Below, in pieces: positions 1-6,738 of a stretch of DNA of 7,918 nucleotides. A model generated the notes under the pieces. The model was not told the origin of the DNA and did not search any database. It worked only from the letters and a program-made list of their open reading frames with translations. A program made the position numbers and the translations under genes. Positions within the stretch are counted from its first letter, which is position 1. Every line of letters starts with the position of its first letter. The DNA is taken from contig CAKZIN010000029.1 in assembly GCA_936933955.1 (NCBI GenBank), positions 1 to 7,918 of the forward strand, in the 5' to 3' direction. The stretch is from an uncultured Sphingopyxis sp. (GTDB taxonomy: Bacteria > Pseudomonadota > Alphaproteobacteria > Sphingomonadales > Sphingomonadaceae).

Positions 1-155
1 TGCACCGCCGGACGCTGTGCCGTGCGCAACGGTGGCGGCGGCGCGCTGGCCCGCGGCGGAGGCACCGCGTTGGCGCAACCGGTGACGATCAGCGCCGCAG
101 CGCTCACCGCCGCGACGGGCAGGGTTTGGAAACGGCGGGCAAAGCGGGGGATCAT
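1..155 (-). CDS. Probable lipoprotein, N-terminal part (runs off the left edge)
   Basis: Read on the minus strand from an ATG at 155, the frame stays open to the window edge and gives 51 residues. The N-terminus is typical of an exported lipoprotein: a basic n-region (MIPRFARR), a hydrophobic Ala/Val/Leu stretch (about residues 12-24) and a lipobox VTGC ending at Cys27. After the cysteine comes a Pro/Ala-rich flexible segment (residues 30-43), the usual tether between a lipid anchor and a periplasmic domain. A purine-rich ribosome binding site (AGAGGAG, 166-172) sits 10 nt upstream of the start. The functional domain lies outside the window, so no function is assigned. The gene is divergent from the quinone oxidoreductase gene. 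Its open frame was missed by simple ORF finding because it has no stop in the window. Confidence 0.62.
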   Translation of the reverse strand, partial: MIPRFARRFQTLPVAAVSAAALIVTGCANAVPPPRASAPPPPLRTAQRPAV

Positions 156-347
156 GCGCACCGGGCTCCTCTAACGCCTCCGCGCGAATCGCGGGGAGGG
201 CAAACTGCGGTTCGCACGATGAACGCCCGCCTAAGCGCGGTGAAACGAGTCCGCGGACGACCAACGACGCGCAACTTGCATTGTCGCGCGCGCCGCGGTT
301 CAACCGGCATCATCCGCCGCGCGCATTCCGGGAGCCTCACCGACATC
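156..347. promoter_or_regulatory. Divergent intergenic region
   Basis: This stretch lies between two divergent starts, so it should carry promoters for both. I see the ribosome binding site of the lipoprotein gene (166-172) and a GGAG (331-334) ahead of the oxidoreductase start. A small inverted repeat has arms CCGCG at 180-184 and CGCGG at 190-194. No convincing -35/-10 pair could be picked by eye on either strand. A plus-strand frame is open across the region, but its sequence is basic and low in complexity and looks non-coding. Confidence 0.4.
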
Positions 348-1358
348 ATGAAAGCCCTTCTTTCGACCGCCGTGGGCGGACCCGACACGCTCGTCATCGG
401 CGAACTGCCCGACCCGGTCGCCGGCGAAGGCGATGTGGTGATCGACGTCCACGCCTGCGCGATAAACTTCCCCGATACGCTGATCATCGAGGATCGCTAC
501 CAGTTCAAACCGCCGCGTCCCTTCGCTCCGGGCGGGGAGGTCGCGGGCGTCGTGCGCGCGGTCGGGGCGGGGGTCGATCACCTCCACGTCGGCGATCGCG
601 TCATCGCCGCCTGCGGCAACGGCGGGCTTGCCGAACAGGTCGCGACGCGCGCCGCCAACGCCTATCGCCTGCCCGACGGCGTGCCCTTCGAACAGGGTTC
701 GGCGCTGCTGATGACCTACGGTACGTCGATCCATGCGCTGATCGACCGCGGCCGCCTCAAGGCGGGGGAGACGCTGCTGGTGCTCGGCGCGGCGGGCGGG
801 GTCGGGCTCGCCGCGATCGAGATCGGCAAGGCGCTCGGCGCGCGCGTGATCGGCGCGGTGTCGAGCGAGGAAAAAGCCGCACTCGCGCGGGAGGCGGGGG
901 CCGACGACACGCTCGTCTACCCGCATCAGCCGTTCGACAAGGACGCGTCAAAGGCGCTCGCCGACGCCTTCAAGGCCAAGGTCGGCCCGGGCGGGGCGGA
1001 CGTCATCTACGACGCGGTCGGCGGCGATTATGCCGAACCCGCGCTGCGCTCGATCGCGTGGGAGGGGCGCTATCTGGTGGTGGGCTTCCCCGCCGGCATC
1101 CCGCGGCTGCCGCTCAATCTCACGTTGCTCAAGAGCTGCGACGTGTGCGGGGTGTTCTGGGGCGCCTTTGCGATGCGCGATCCCGCCGCCAATCGCGCGC
1201 ATATCGCGCAGCTGTTCGACTGGTGGAGCGAAGGGCGCATCCACCCCCGCGTCACCGCCACCTACCCGCTCGAGCGCGCCGGCGACGCCATCGCCGCCCT
1301 CGCCAACCGCCGCGCCGCGGGCAAGCTGGTCGTGCAGGTGCGAGAAGGTGCGGGCTAA
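348..1358 (+). CDS. Quinone oxidoreductase-like MDR protein (zinc-free, NAD(P)H-dependent)
   Basis: The product is 336 aa, the usual length of NADPH:quinone oxidoreductase-type medium-chain dehydrogenases/reductases (COG0604). Residues 1-125 form the GroES-like catalytic domain, with the family pattern of NFPD (40-43) and PGGEVAG (61-67). A Rossmann domain follows, with the nucleotide loop GAAGGVG (147-153). The zinc-binding Cys/His set of alcohol dehydrogenases is absent, as expected for this branch. The family transfers hydride from NAD(P)H to quinones, enones or similar acceptors in the cytoplasm, and the substrate here cannot be stated. The frame is open back to an ATG at 126, but the start at 348 is preferred: it begins with the typical MKALL, follows a GGAG (331-334; a rather long 13-nt spacer), and the extra 74 residues look non-coding and would overlap the divergent gene. 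It converges on the tRNA, with 19 bp between them. Confidence 0.9.
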   Translation: MKALLSTAVGGPDTLVIGELPDPVAGEGDVVIDVHACAINFPDTLIIEDRYQFKPPRPFAPGGEVAGVVRAVGAGVDHLHVGDRVIAACGNGGLAEQVATRAANAYRLPDGVPFEQGSALLMTYGTSIHALIDRGRLKAGETLLVLGAAGGVGLAAIEIGKALGARVIGAVSSEEKAALAREAGADDTLVYPHQPFDKDASKALADAFKAKVGPGGADVIYDAVGGDYAEPALRSIAWEGRYLVVGFPAGIPRLPLNLTLLKSCDVCGVFWGAFAMRDPAANRAHIAQLFDWWSEGRIHPRVTATYPLERAGDAIAALANRRAAGKLVVQVREGAG

Positions 1359-1377
1359 GGGCCGCGCTTGGGGCCGA

Positions 1378-1453
1378 TGGTGCCGCTTACAGGACTCGAA
1401 CCTGTGACCCCCGCATTACGAATGCGATGCTCTACCAACTGAGCTAAAGCGGC
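1378..1453 (-). tRNA. tRNA-Thr (anticodon CGU)
   Basis: The minus strand folds into a full cloverleaf. The acceptor stem GCCGCTT (1447-1453) pairs with AAGCGGC, the D arm has GCTC/GAGC around AGTTGGTA, and the anticodon stem TCGCA/TGCGG encloses loop TTCGTAA. The variable loop is followed by T stem ACAGG/CCTGT with TTCGAGT. The discriminator base is A and CCA is encoded (1378-1380). Anticodon CGT reads ACG, a codon favoured in GC-rich genomes. Its length of 76 nt including CCA is normal, and no intron is seen. Confidence 0.96.
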
Positions 1454-1465
1454 GTTGGCGGGGCG

Positions 1466-1493
1466 ATTAGCAGCGGCTCCGCGCGCGGGCAAG
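1466..1493 (-). promoter_or_regulatory. Probable promoter of the tRNA-Thr gene
   Basis: On the minus strand CTTGCC (1488-1493) and GCTAAT (1466-1471) are 16 nt apart. The second box ends 12 nt before the tRNA 5' end, placing initiation a few bases upstream of the mature tRNA. This resembles the alphaproteobacterial housekeeping pattern (TTGAC-type -35, GCTA-type -10 known from Caulobacter). It is a match by eye, with no start-site data. Confidence 0.5.
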
Positions 1494-1610
1494 CGTGGCG
1501 CGTCACGAGTTGGGCGAACGCGCCGCTGAGTCTGCGCGAGGCGGCTTAACTGCGTTTTTACCATGCATCCTCCACGGTCGCGGAGAGATTAGGCCGATTG
1601 GGACCCGCGC

Positions 1611-2969
1611 ATGGGGATTGAACAGATGTTTCGCCGGGGGGACGGGCAGGCGCCCGATACCGACGCGGTGCTGGCGCGCGGGCTGGGTGAGCGGCGCGCG
1701 ACCACCTCGGTCGAGCCCGCCCCCGCTGAGGACGCGCCCGGTATCGAGGCACCGCCTGCGATCGGCCAGGACGAGCGGCGCATGCACGTGCGCGCCTATA
1801 ATCACTGGGCGAAGCTGCTCGACGGACGCAGTTTTCCGGCAATCGCTTCGCTCAACGTCGACGATCTCGGAGACTTCGGCGATCACGCGGTTCTGCTCGA
1901 TTTCCGGCAGGGGATCGAAAATCCGGCGATCGGTCACCTCGGCGCGGCGATTGCGCGCGAGTGCGAGGCGGAGGGGCCGATCGGGTCCATCGCAGACGTG
2001 CCGCGGCGTTCGCTGCTGAGCCGACTCACCGACCATTATCTGCAGATCATCGCCAACCGCGCTCCGATCGGGTTCGAGGCGGAATTCGTCAACGCAACCG
2101 GAGCGACGATCCTATACCGCGGCGTGCTGCTGCCCTTTTCCTCCGATGACGACACGATCGACTTCATCCTGGGGGTGATCAACTGGAAGCAGGCCGCGCC
2201 GCCCGCGCTCGAAGCGGCGATCGCGGCGGAGATGGCGGCGGCGCAGGACGCTGCGCCGACGCCGCGCCCGGCGATGCCGGTGTGGAGCGATGGACCTTCC
2301 GAGCATGAGGGCGATGACGCGGAGGCCGAGGATGGTCGCGAGGTCGCGCTCGCCGACGTCCCCTCCGACACCGACGACGTCGCGATCGGCGATGCGCTGG
2401 CCAGCGCGCGGGAGGCGGCGCAGCGTGCCGCATCGGTCAGCGCGCGCGGGCATGCGGCGTTGTATCGTGCGTTGGCGCTGGCGTCGGCGTTCGTCGCCGC
2501 GACGCGCGCCGCGCCCGAGGAATATGCCGAGCTGCTCGCCGATAGTGGGATCAAGCCGAACCCGCGCGCGCCGATGACGCCGCTCGCCAAGCTCGTGTTC
2601 GGGGCCGATTCGGACAAGACGCGGCTCGCCGAATATGCCGCGGTGCTGGGCTGGGCGGATGCCGAGGCGATCGGTCCACAGCTCGAGGCTCGGCTTGCGG
2701 GCGCCAAGGGCGGGGTCAAGGGCCTGCTGCGCGACATTCGCGCGGCGCGCCGTGGTGATGCGCCTGCCGCCGACCCGCTCGACGCGGCGAGGCTCAAGGC
2801 GGCGGAGGCGGCGCCACTGGCGCGGCTGCGCGCCATCGACGGCGCGCCCGACACGCCACTCTTCGCGCTGCTTGCCCGGCGCGAGGCGGATGGCACGCTG
2901 ACCCTGATCCACGCGGCGCCCGACGGCCCCGCCACCGCACCGCTGCTGCGGAGTTTGGCGCGCGGGTGA
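1611..2969 (+). CDS. PAS_5-type domain protein with unknown C-terminal half
   Basis: The product is 452 aa. Residues 60-195 resemble the PAS_5 family of alphaproteobacteria: a YNHW-AKLLDGRSFP segment (63-76), then HAVLLDF and a GIENPAIGHLG segment (92-111), and a closing strand LPFSSDDDTIDFILGVINWK (174-193). PAS domains sense small ligands or mediate signalling contacts. Residues 196-255 are an acidic, Ala/Pro-rich linker. Residues 260-380 look helical and contain a conserved-looking block (EEYAELLADSGIKP, then PMTPLAKLVFG and KTRLAEYAAVLGWA). The last 60 residues are Ala-rich. No kinase, GGDEF, DNA-binding or membrane segment is visible, so the output is unknown. The start is uncertain: ATG at 1611 has only a weak GGGA nearby, while ATG at 1626 (MFRRGDG) follows GGGGA (1613-1617) at 8 nt. 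The gene is divergent from the tRNA and ends just before a large inverted repeat. Confidence 0.78.
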   Translation: MGIEQMFRRGDGQAPDTDAVLARGLGERRATTSVEPAPAEDAPGIEAPPAIGQDERRMHVRAYNHWAKLLDGRSFPAIASLNVDDLGDFGDHAVLLDFRQGIENPAIGHLGAAIARECEAEGPIGSIADVPRRSLLSRLTDHYLQIIANRAPIGFEAEFVNATGATILYRGVLLPFSSDDDTIDFILGVINWKQAAPPALEAAIAAEMAAAQDAAPTPRPAMPVWSDGPSEHEGDDAEAEDGREVALADVPSDTDDVAIGDALASAREAAQRAASVSARGHAALYRALALASAFVAATRAAPEEYAELLADSGIKPNPRAPMTPLAKLVFGADSDKTRLAEYAAVLGWADAEAIGPQLEARLAGAKGGVKGLLRDIRAARRGDAPAADPLDAARLKAAEAAPLARLRAIDGAPDTPLFALLARREADGTLTLIHAAPDGPATAPLLRSLARG

Positions 2970-2985
2970 GGGCGTGGGGGTAAGC

Positions 2986-3103
2986 GACCCTCACCCTCCC
3001 ACGCTTCGCGCGGGCCCCTCCCTCTCCCGGTGGGAGAGGGGTCTAACGTCCCTCTCCCACCGGGAGAGGGAAGGAGGCGCGTAGCGCCGGAAGGGTGAGG
3101 GTA
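2986..3103. repeat. Large nested inverted repeat between convergent genes
   Basis: Two arms of about 55 bp are imperfect reverse complements around a short centre (TCTAACG region, 3041-3049). Each arm contains its own perfect hairpin, CCCTCTCCC-3 nt-GGGAGAGGG, at 3020-3040 (loop GGT) and 3050-3070 (loop ACC). The outer ends are ACCCTCACCCT (2987-2997) and AGGGTGAGGGT (3092-3102 or so). Intergenic repeats of this kind are known in sphingomonads and related genomes. Its place between the 3' ends of two convergent genes suggests a two-way transcription end or mRNA-stabilising structure. There is no T-run, so it is not a canonical intrinsic terminator. Confidence 0.8.
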
Positions 3104-3158
3104 ATCGCCCTCAAGCCTGTCTGCTCACGCGCGCCCGCGTGCCAACGCTCTGTCTGGC

Positions 3159-5465
3159 CTAGGCGAAACGCGCCACCTGGACCGCCAACTCCGCCGCCAG
3201 CGCTGGATCGACGCTGCGTTGGGCATCGCCGGGGTGCCATTCGATCAAGCCGTTGGGGCAATAACGATCATCATCCCAGCCGAGGTGACCGAGCACGGGG
3301 TAGAGGCATACGCCCTCGACCGGAACGCCGATGGCACGCGCGGCGGCGACCTCGTCGGCGATGTAGCGCAACCAGCTGGCGCGCTGATCGCCTTCGATGC
3401 CGGTTTCGCTGACGAACAGCGGGCGACCGTAGCGGGCGTAGACCTCCGCCAGCACGTCGCGGAACGCGCGACGTGCGGGGTCGCGCCAGTCGAGCGGCGG
3501 GCCGCAGTGAATCCACTGATTATTGTGGTAGAAATTCACCCCGACGACATCGAGCAGGGCTTCCTCGCCGCCGATCTGCGGCCACTGGCGACCGGCAATC
3601 ATGTCGAACGCCTGATATTGCGCCTGATGGTGCCCCTGCGCATGATGCGCTTCGGGCGGGCGCTCGGGCGCGCTGTGCACGACGATAGCCGGTTCGCAGG
3701 TGACGAAGCGCGCAGAGGGGACCGCGGCCCGGATCGCGCGCGTCGCGTCGACCGCGATGCGTGCGAGCTGGACCTTCATTTCATGTCCCCGTCCGCGCGC
3801 GAAGGGGTTGAGGTAGCCGGCATCGCCCCCGCCCCAGCTTAAAAAACTGATCTCGTTGACGGGGCAGAAGAATGGCGCGCCGTCGGTGCGCTCCGCGATG
3901 AAGCGCGCGGTCGCGAGCGCGAAGGCAACCGCTCGCCGCGCGAACTCCGCGCTCCACGGATCGAGGTCGTCTGGCCAGCCGTAGTGGAGGAGGTCCCACA
4001 GCACGGTCACGCCGTGGCGGCTGGCGGCGGTGAGTTGGGCCTCCAGGCTCGCAAAGTCGTAGACGCCCGGTGAGGCTTCGATCAGGTGCCAGCGGACGCC
4101 GTCGCGCGCGGCGGCGATGCCGTGACGGCGGAGCAGCGCATAATCCTCGTCAGCGCGGGCGTCATGCTCGGTCACCGCGATCATGTCGCGACGTGCGCGA
4201 TCGGTGTGGCGGCGGTGCGAGGAACATTCGAACCCGCCGAGGAAGAAGCTCGGAAACAGCGACGGTGGCGGGGCCGGGGCATGCGCGTCGGCGACGCACA
4301 GGTCGATGAGCGCGCGCCACTGCGGGATCACCGCAGGGATAGCGTAGCTCGCGGCGACATGGCGGCGCAGCGCATCGCCCAGCCGCGCGCGCAGGGGGGC
4401 ATCGGCGGCGAGCGTCAGCATCGCGCGCGCCACCTCCGCCGGGCTTTCGTGCGGCACGAACAGGCCCGACACGCCGTCCTCAATCTGTTCGAGCGCGCCG
4501 TTGTCGGGGGTGGCGATGACCGGCAGCCGCGCCGCGCCGGCTTCGGCGATGACGTGCGGCATGCCTTCCCCGCGCGATAGCCACACGAACATGTCGAGCG
4601 CGGAAAGCAGTTCGGGCACGTCGGCGCGATCGCCGAGGAAGCGCAGCCGCGCGCCCAGCCCGCGCTCATTGGCGAGCGCGCGCAGGCTGTCGGCATATTC
4701 CGGCATAAACGCATCGGGCCCGCCGATGATCAGGAAGTCGACGTCATCGCGGCGTGCGGCGACGATTGCCGCGGCTTCGATGAAGTCCTGCACGCGCTTT
4801 TTGGCGTCGAGCCGCCCGAGCCAGCCCGCGACGATGCGCCCCTCCGCAATGCCCAGCGCGCGGCGGGCGGCCATGCGATCCGCGGCGTCGAACGGGGCGA
4901 GGTCGACCATCGACGGGATTTCGAGCGCGTCGCCGGCGCGCTCCGGCATGCGCGACGCCGCGGCGTCGCGGATCGTCGCACACACGCCGACATAGGCGCG
5001 CGTGAAATGCTTGGGGCCCGCGAGCGCCTCCGACACCAGCCCGCCATGCTCGATCAGCGGCGGGCGGCGGTGCATCCGTTCGAGCGCCGGATAGACGTCC
5101 GCGACATTCTGGCAGGAGATGACGAGGTCATAGCCCGCCATCTTGCCGGTAAGGTAGGTGATCGTGTCCTCGAAACTGAGGTGATATGGGGTGGTGTCGA
5201 CGTGGACCCCCGCCGCGTGCAGCTGCGCATGCGTCTGGTCGGGCATGCCGTCGCGGCGGAAACAGGCGACGACGTCAATGGTGTAGCGTTCGCGCGGCAG
5301 ATGTTCGGCGAGCAGCCGCACCTCTGTTTCCTCGCCGCCGACCACCAGCCAGGCGAACACGAACAGGATACGCACCGGCCGCTCCGCCATCCACGCGGGG
5401 AGCGTGGTGCGGGCGTGGCGTTCCATCAGCGCGGCGACGTTGAGGTCAGCCGTCCTGCGGGCCAT
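3159..5465 (-). CDS. Fusion protein: GT4-like glycosyltransferase + clan GH-A glycoside hydrolase
   Basis: From the chosen start the product is 768 aa. Residue numbers here count from the upstream ATG at 5573 (add 36 to the chosen numbering). The N-terminal half (about 65-425) is a GT-B fold transferase. It has an N-domain opening RILFVFAWLVVGGEETEV, a second Rossmann domain with GWLGRLDAKKRV (250-261), and the EX7E motif E336-E344 in RGEGMPHVIAEAG, the nucleotide-sugar site of GT4 enzymes. A Pro/Ala linker (431-437) leads to a TIM-barrel hydrolase (about 440-804) with acid/base NE (N573-E574 in CPVNEI) and nucleophile E723 (SETG). This GH1/GH5-like arrangement of clan GH-A suggests a retaining glycosidase or transglycosidase. 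No internal start precedes the hydrolase domain, so it is one polypeptide. No signal peptide is seen, so it is probably cytoplasmic. The start at 5465 is chosen because the extra 36 residues are encoded by an inverted repeat; a purine-rich tract (about 5484-5504) lies upstream but is far from this ATG. Sugar donor and acceptor are unknown. Confidence 0.85.
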   Translation of the reverse strand: MARRTADLNVAALMERHARTTLPAWMAERPVRILFVFAWLVVGGEETEVRLLAEHLPRERYTIDVVACFRRDGMPDQTHAQLHAAGVHVDTTPYHLSFEDTITYLTGKMAGYDLVISCQNVADVYPALERMHRRPPLIEHGGLVSEALAGPKHFTRAYVGVCATIRDAAASRMPERAGDALEIPSMVDLAPFDAADRMAARRALGIAEGRIVAGWLGRLDAKKRVQDFIEAAAIVAARRDDVDFLIIGGPDAFMPEYADSLRALANERGLGARLRFLGDRADVPELLSALDMFVWLSRGEGMPHVIAEAGAARLPVIATPDNGALEQIEDGVSGLFVPHESPAEVARAMLTLAADAPLRARLGDALRRHVAASYAIPAVIPQWRALIDLCVADAHAPAPPPSLFPSFFLGGFECSSHRRHTDRARRDMIAVTEHDARADEDYALLRRHGIAAARDGVRWHLIEASPGVYDFASLEAQLTAASRHGVTVLWDLLHYGWPDDLDPWSAEFARRAVAFALATARFIAERTDGAPFFCPVNEISFLSWGGGDAGYLNPFARGRGHEMKVQLARIAVDATRAIRAAVPSARFVTCEPAIVVHSAPERPPEAHHAQGHHQAQYQAFDMIAGRQWPQIGGEEALLDVVGVNFYHNNQWIHCGPPLDWRDPARRAFRDVLAEVYARYGRPLFVSETGIEGDQRASWLRYIADEVAAARAIGVPVEGVCLYPVLGHLGWDDDRYCPNGLIEWHPGDAQRSVDPALAAELAVQVARFA

Positions 5466-5504
5466 CGCGGACCCAACGGCCGATCCCTCTTCCCCCTCCT
5501 CGCG

Positions 5505-5581
5505 CCGGAATCGATCCGGGGCAGGGCTTTCACTTCGTGACACGGCGGCCCCCAAAGCCTGGCCCCGGATCAAGTCCCGGG
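5505..5581. repeat. Inverted repeat element between the MDR and GT-GH genes
   Basis: Arms GATCCGGGGCAGGGCTTT (5513-5530) and AAAGCCTGGCCCCGGATC (5554-5571) are reverse complements at 16 of 18 positions, separated by 23 nt. Each outer end also has a short hairpin: CCGGA/TCCGG at 5505-5519, and an imperfect CCCGGA/TCCCGGG pair at 5564-5581. It looks like a REP-like mobile intergenic repeat, different in sequence from the element at 2986-3103. It lies in a 166-bp gap inside an otherwise tightly packed minus-strand cluster, where it could stabilise or attenuate the mRNA. It also extends the open frame of the downstream gene artificially. Confidence 0.65.
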
Positions 5582-5631
5582 CGACGATATTCTGAAGCGG
5601 TGCGGCGCGTCAGGCGGCGTCCCCGCCACCC

Positions 5632-6738
5632 TCACATCCCGCGCTGATAGTCGAACACGACCTGGATGAAATCGGGCCGCTCCGCCACCAGTCGGCGCAG
5701 GAAGTCGGGCGCTTCGTCGAACAGCACGACGTGCGTGATGAGCTGGGTCGCGATTTCGCTCCCGCGCTTTTCGAGCAGCTTCACCGTCTCACGCGACAGC
5801 CGCGCGCGGTCCCATAGCCGCTCCATGCCGCGCGGCACTCGGCCGATCTGCGCGCATTTGAGGCCGAGGCCATTGTGGTGAAACTCCTCGCCCAGCCGCA
5901 GCGGCTCCGCTCCGCCCTGATAGAAGGCGAGGTCGATCACCGTGCCCTGCGCGCGCAGCGCCTGCATCGCGCGGTGCAACGATGCCGCATCGGCGCGGGT
6001 CTGGAAGACGAGGTCGGCGCCGCGGCCGTGGCTCGACCCGCCGTGCCAACGGTGCTTGGCGTGGTCAACGGCTTGCTCCTCGGTCATGGCGAGGAGGCCG
6101 AGGCTCTCTGCGCGCATGCGGCGGAACGGGTTGGGGTCGGCGATCACCACCTCGCTCGCGCCAGCGTTCTGCGCGAACAGCGCGACGAGGAAGCCGACAA
6201 TGCCGGCGCCGAACACCAGCACCGGGCGCCCCTCCAGGCTCGCGCCCAGCGTGTGGACGTCGCGCCCGATGAGCTCTGCATCGGCGTGGAGGATGCCGTT
6301 GGCGGCGATCGGTCCCATCTGCCCGACGTAGATGCCAAGCCGCGGGTCCATGCCGGCCGGAAGCGGCACGATCAGCTCGAGGTTGGGATCGGCGGTGTGG
6401 CCGGACTTGTGCCCCCACATGCCGCCGACGACCTCACCCGCGCGATAGCCCGCGCCATCGGCGACCACGCGCCCGACCTCCATGTAGCCGACGAAGGGCA
6501 CGGGGTAGTGCATCCCCGCCTCGCCCGCGACGAAGCGCTGGCGCCAGTCGTCCCAGCGGCTGTGGAGATAGGGGTTGGTCCCCTTCATGAAGGTGAGCTC
6601 GGTCCCCGCCGAAAAGCCGGAGTAGAGCGTTTCGATCCGCACCTGCCACGGTTCGGGCGGACCCTCGTCATAGCCTGCGAAAAAGGGTTCGCCGGGGCGC
6701 TCAAAGCCGAGGCTGCGGATGTCGCGATGCTCGCTCAT
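5632..6738 (-). CDS. MDR-family dehydrogenase (zinc-dehydrogenase-like, lacking zinc ligands)
   Basis: The product is 368 aa. An N-terminal GroES-like domain (about 25-160) carries the LYSGFSAGTEL segment (38-48) typical of the MDR half of bi-domain oxidoreductases. A Rossmann domain follows, with LVFGAGIVGFLVALFAQNAG (174-193) and its GAGIVG loop (177-182), then ADP-side acidic residue D201. The only cysteine is C295, so catalytic and structural zinc sites are absent. The family oxidises or reduces alcohols and sugars with NAD(P). The ATG at 6738 overlaps the TGA of the Gfo/Idh gene (ATGA), implying translational coupling and a shared pathway. The frame is open upstream to 7050, but that part is out of frame inside the Gfo/Idh gene and is rejected. 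The likely substrate is a sugar or sugar nucleotide, inferred only from context. Confidence 0.85.
   Translation of the reverse strand: MSEHRDIRSLGFERPGEPFFAGYDEGPPEPWQVRIETLYSGFSAGTELTFMKGTNPYLHSRWDDWRQRFVAGEAGMHYPVPFVGYMEVGRVVADGAGYRAGEVVGGMWGHKSGHTADPNLELIVPLPAGMDPRLGIYVGQMGPIAANGILHADAELIGRDVHTLGASLEGRPVLVFGAGIVGFLVALFAQNAGASEVVIADPNPFRRMRAESLGLLAMTEEQAVDHAKHRWHGGSSHGRGADLVFQTRADAASLHRAMQALRAQGTVIDLAFYQGGAEPLRLGEEFHHNGLGLKCAQIGRVPRGMERLWDRARLSRETVKLLEKRGSEIATQLITHVVLFDEAPDFLRRLVAERPDFIQVVFDYQRGM

Noticed and set aside
126..347. N-terminal extension of the quinone oxidoreductase frame, with possible starts at 126 and 219
   Set aside because: The 74 extra residues are basic and unlike the family, overlap the divergent lipoprotein gene, and the MKALL start at 348 is the normal family N-terminus.
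1359..1377. Possible terminator between the oxidoreductase gene and the tRNA
   Set aside because: Only 19 bp with no stable hairpin and no T-run.
281..1447. Long plus-strand open frame out of phase with the oxidoreductase gene
   Set aside because: Arg-rich composition typical of a shadow frame in GC-rich DNA; it also runs into the tRNA.
1378..1453. tRNA-Thr as an attachment site of an integrated element
   Set aside because: No integrase gene and no direct repeat of the tRNA 3' end was seen in the window.
1355..1564. Minus-strand open frame of 69 codons across the tRNA
   Set aside because: It reads through the tRNA gene and has no recognisable protein pattern.
3219..3842. Plus-strand open frame of 207 codons antisense to the hydrolase domain
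   Set aside because: The minus strand encodes the catalytic NE and SETG motifs here; the plus-strand product shows no family pattern.
5466..5573. First 36 codons of the longest GT-GH frame
   Set aside because: They are encoded by an inverted repeat and precede a plausible start at 5465; no suitable ribosome binding site lies before 5573.
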